From contig NZ_DDOV01000038.1 of assembly GCF_002341865.1 (NCBI RefSeq), positions 90,409-97,640 on the forward strand: 7,232 nucleotides of DNA, written 5' to 3'. The notes under the pieces are model-generated. The model was not told the DNA's origin and made no database searches. It was given only the letters and a program-made list of their open reading frames with translations. Positions 5,869-7,232 of the stretch are shown piece by piece. This DNA is from Clostridium sp. UBA2485. Its GTDB lineage: Bacteria > Bacillota > Clostridia > Clostridiales > Clostridiaceae. Numbering within the stretch: the first letter of the stretch is position 1; each line of letters opens with the position of its first letter. The position numbers were made by a program, and so were the translations under genes.

Positions 5869-6761
5869 CACGCTAGCGAATATTCAATGATTTTATCTAA
5901 TAACTCACTATATTTCATATTAGCGCCCTCTGCACTCTTTGGGAAAAGGGAATTCTTTGTCATTCCAGGTAAAGTATTTAATTCTAACACATATGGAACT
6001 CCCTCACTTACTATGATATCAATTCTCACATATGCTTTACAATTAAATATATGCCAACATTGCTTTGCTATTTCTTTCATCTTTTTCTCTAGTTCATAAG
6101 GTAATGATGCAATAGTTTCTTCAGCACCATCATCCTCATATTTTGAATTATAATCAAAAAGTTCATTTCTAGCTTTAATAGCTATTATTGGCAATATCTC
6201 TCCATTTAACATTGGTATTGTATATTCATGTCCTCTTAAATATTTTTCAATTAATATCTCATTATCATATTGTAATACTTTTAAAATGCCATCTTTAAGT
6301 TCTTTTTTATTATTTACTAGAAATGTTCCTATACTTGAGCCTCCGTTATTAGGCTTAACCACCATGGGATAACCAAAATCTTCTATAATTTTCATTGGTA
6401 ATTGATTTGTATCATTAACTATAATACCTGGTGGAACTATTATGTCTTCACTTTTTAATATCCTTTTAGTTTGGTTTTTATTCATACAAAGAGCACTAGT
6501 AAGAACATTACAACCTGAATATGGCATGGATATACTCTCTAATACTCCTTGTACTATTCCATCTTCTCCGAAGGCTCCATGCAAGGCAATAAATACAAAA
6601 TCTACTCCTTTAACCTTTTCTATTATTTCCTCTTTTGAATTTATTACTATAGGTAAAACCTCATATTTACTCTTATCAAGATTATTTAATATCTCTTTAC
6701 CTGAAAGTATAGAAATCTTTCTTTCTGAAGAGACTCCTCCCATCAATACTCCAATCTTCAT
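5868..6761 (-). CDS. ddl: D-alanine--D-alanine ligase
   Basis: This 297-residue ATP-grasp enzyme joins two D-alanines with ATP to make the D-Ala-D-Ala end of the peptidoglycan precursor, in the cytosol. Visible family motifs, in order, are the N-terminal GGVSSER (8-14), HGAFGEDG (61-68), VVKPNNGGSSIGT (134-146), the adenine-side IEKYLRGHEYT (171-181), the omega-loop segment KYEDDGAEET (207-216), RIDII (247-251), and the metal/phosphate site LELNTLPGMTKNSLFPKSA (259-277). The catalytic Arg247, Glu260 and Asn262 are present. The omega loop has no second Tyr matching E. coli DdlB Tyr216, a known variation among clostridial Ddl proteins. I place the start at ATG 6761, not the in-frame GTG at 6770. 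The GGAG ribosome binding site (6770-6773) overlaps that GTG but stands eight bases before the ATG, and Ddl proteins normally start MKIGVLMGG-like. The regulator gene follows directly. Confidence 0.96.
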   Translation of the reverse strand: MKIGVLMGGVSSERKISILSGKEILNNLDKSKYEVLPIVINSKEEIIEKVKGVDFVFIALHGAFGEDGIVQGVLESISMPYSGCNVLTSALCMNKNQTKRILKSEDIIVPPGIIVNDTNQLPMKIIEDFGYPMVVKPNNGGSSIGTFLVNNKKELKDGILKVLQYDNEILIEKYLRGHEYTIPMLNGEILPIIAIKARNELFDYNSKYEDDGAEETIASLPYELEKKMKEIAKQCWHIFNCKAYVRIDIIVSEGVPYVLELNTLPGMTKNSLFPKSAEGANMKYSELLDKIIEYSLA

Positions 6762-6769
6762 ATCAATCA

Positions 6770-6773
6770 CTCC
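6770..6773 (-). promoter_or_regulatory. Ribosome binding site that decides the ddl start
   Basis: GGAG on the minus strand ends eight bases before ATG 6761-6759. It shares its last G with the in-frame GTG at 6770-6768, which therefore cannot be the start. Confidence 0.85.
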
Positions 6774-6793
6774 ATATAATTTTTCTTACTTTA

Positions 6794-6822
6794 ATTATAT
6801 GAAATCACTATAAATCAGATAA
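6794..6822 (-). promoter_or_regulatory. Predicted sigma-A promoter of ddl
   Basis: On the minus strand TATAAT (6799-6794) is preceded by exactly 17 bases and TTATCT (6822-6817) as a weak -35 (TTGACA consensus). A consensus -10 with a poor -35 is what is expected of a promoter that depends on an activator. The -35 overlaps a degenerate CTTATAAG box. Confidence 0.55.
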
Positions 6823-6825
6823 GCA

Positions 6826-6856
6826 CCACCTTATAAGGAATTTACTTATAAGGTGG
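6826..6856. promoter_or_regulatory. Perfect 12-bp inverted repeat upstream of ddl, candidate DdlR operator
   Basis: CCACCTTATAAG (6826-6837) and CTTATAAGGTGG (6845-6856) are exact reverse complements around a 7-nt spacer. Each arm holds the self-complementary octamer CTTATAAG (6830-6837 and 6845-6852), so the octamers are also direct repeats 15 bases apart. A third copy, with 6 of 8 bases matching, lies at 6816-6823 and overlaps the ddl -35. Neither strand has a T tract after the hairpin, and no gene converges on it, so a terminator is less likely than a protein-binding site. The position just upstream of the -35 suits an activator. Confidence 0.55.
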
Positions 6857-6935
6857 ATTAAAAAATCACTTTATTGAAATATTTAAATTCATATCAGTAT
6901 AAAATTGATAATCGACGGTTAACAATTATCGAATT

Positions 6936-6963
6936 CACAATGCACAGCTCACAATTCACAATT
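6936..6963 (+). repeat. Four-copy CACANNN heptamer tandem repeat
   Basis: The units are CACAATG, CACAGCT, CACAATT and CACAATT, directly adjacent after GAATT. Two copies are identical and all share CACA. The phase is exact over 28 bases. It may be a small repeat array or a trace of slipped replication. No gene overlaps it. Confidence 0.8.
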
Positions 6964-7008
6964 ATGGATATTTCTCAGCAAAAGCTAAGAGATTTAAAAT
7001 TGATTAAC

Positions 7009-7032
7009 TGTAGCGGAGAACAGTGTTCTCCA
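7009..7032 (+). repeat. Palindromic hairpin unit, copy 1
   Basis: After TGTAGC the sequence GGAGAACA (7015-7022) pairs perfectly with TGTTCTCC (7024-7031) around one base. It matches 19 of 24 positions of the reverse complement of 7152-7175, so the two are inverted copies of one short element type. Confidence 0.75.
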
Positions 7033-7151
7033 TAAAACTCAAATCAGTTTCTATTATCCTCATATCAAAGTTAATAAATATATTATTATACCAAATCATA
7101 TTCATATAACCATGGTGGCAGAATTAAGTGATACTAGATGAACAAAATAAC

Positions 7152-7175
7152 TGGCGAACAATATTCACCCCTACA
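7152..7175 (-). repeat. Palindromic hairpin unit, copy 2 (inverted)
   Basis: Read on the minus strand the unit starts TGTAGGGGTGAATATT and ends GTTCGCCA. It is the same 24-nt pattern as copy 1, with five substitutions. The stem is kept through two wobble pairs. Units with a TGTAGGGGCGAA-like start and a GTTCGCCC-like end are, as I recall, common small intergenic palindromes in bacteria, but I cannot confirm copy number here. Confidence 0.65.
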
Positions 7176-7232
7176 AAAAAACTATCAATTATATTGCTAG
7201 TAAAAAAGTGAGTTAAAGAAATTAGTTTGATT

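Larger units (their letters stand above)
6857..7232. other. Gene-free right end with repeats
   Basis: No supported coding frame is present on either strand. The stretch holds a dyad (AATTGATAAT near 6903 against ATTATCGAATT near 6925), a heptamer tandem repeat (6936-6963), a small hairpin (TCTCAGC AAAA GCTAAGA, about 6972-6989), and two related palindromic units in opposite orientation (7009-7032 and 7152-7175). From about 7176 to the end I see nothing. Confidence 0.5.

Noticed and set aside
5839..6099. Plus-strand frame of 86 codons over the end of ddl.
   Set aside because: It is antisense to ddl and hydrophobic only as a by-product of the opposite strand.
6762..6770. GTG at 6770 as the ddl start, adding three residues.
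   Set aside because: The ribosome binding site GGAG overlaps this GTG. Only the ATG at 6761 has correct spacing.
6442..6813. Plus-strand frame of 123 codons over the ddl N-terminal half.
   Set aside because: It is antisense to conserved Ddl motifs and has no family similarity.
6826..6856. The 12-bp inverted repeat as an ordinary terminator.
   Set aside because: There is no T tract on either strand and no gene within the window ends toward it. A gene to the right of the window reading leftward could still use it, so this is not fully excluded.
7009..7110. Minus-strand frame of about 34 codons (MNMIWYNNIF... to ...VLRYS) running through the hairpin unit.
   Set aside because: No ribosome binding site, no family match, and its end is made of palindromic repeat sequence.

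Overview
The window is very A+T-rich, uses AGGAGG-type ribosome binding sites, and is made of short single-gene units separated by hairpin terminators. It carries an EcsC-family gene, a ddl gene and a DdlR/MocR-type regulator, all with clostridial-looking protein sequences. This points to a low-GC Firmicute, most likely Clostridium sensu stricto. The assignment is inference from composition and protein style. There is no rRNA, tRNA, CRISPR array, transposase or phage gene.

Layout. Positions 1-900 are gene-poor. They hold a MITE-like inverted-repeat unit (2-153) with an internal terminator hairpin, the decayed 3' end of a GNAT acetyltransferase gene (about 381-602), and a strong terminator (634-678). 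Positions 902-1706 are a monocistronic EcsC-family gene with its own terminator. Positions 1793-2439 are an unrecognised cysteine-containing protein with an 11-residue poly-asparagine run encoded by an AAT microsatellite, also with its own terminator. Positions 2554-4242 contain a KAS III (FabH-like) gene behind a leader full of nested inverted repeats, then the remains of a small gene, then an intact 116-aa gene. The remains (3733-3861) are a decayed paralogue of that 116-aa gene, which resembles the SpoIIAA/STAS-like group. A bidirectional terminator (4293-4335) separates these from a minus-strand operon.

The minus-strand operon (4394-6761) is ddl (D-alanine--D-alanine ligase) followed by a GntR/MocR-type regulator whose ribosome binding site overlaps the ddl stop. 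MocR-type DdlR proteins are known activators of ddl in Brevibacillus and Clostridioides, so this is probably a cell-wall precursor gene with its own PLP-domain regulator. Directly upstream of the predicted ddl promoter is a perfect 12-bp inverted repeat containing two CTTATAAG boxes. A third, degenerate box overlaps the -35 element. This is the best candidate operator in the window.

The last 400 bases have no gene. They hold a four-copy heptamer tandem repeat and two related 24-nt hairpin units in inverted orientation, whose differences preserve base pairing. No wholly new multi-gene system is evident. The most original signals are the CTTATAAG array before ddl, the paired hairpin units at the right end, the structured leader of the KAS III gene, and the decayed tandem paralogue.
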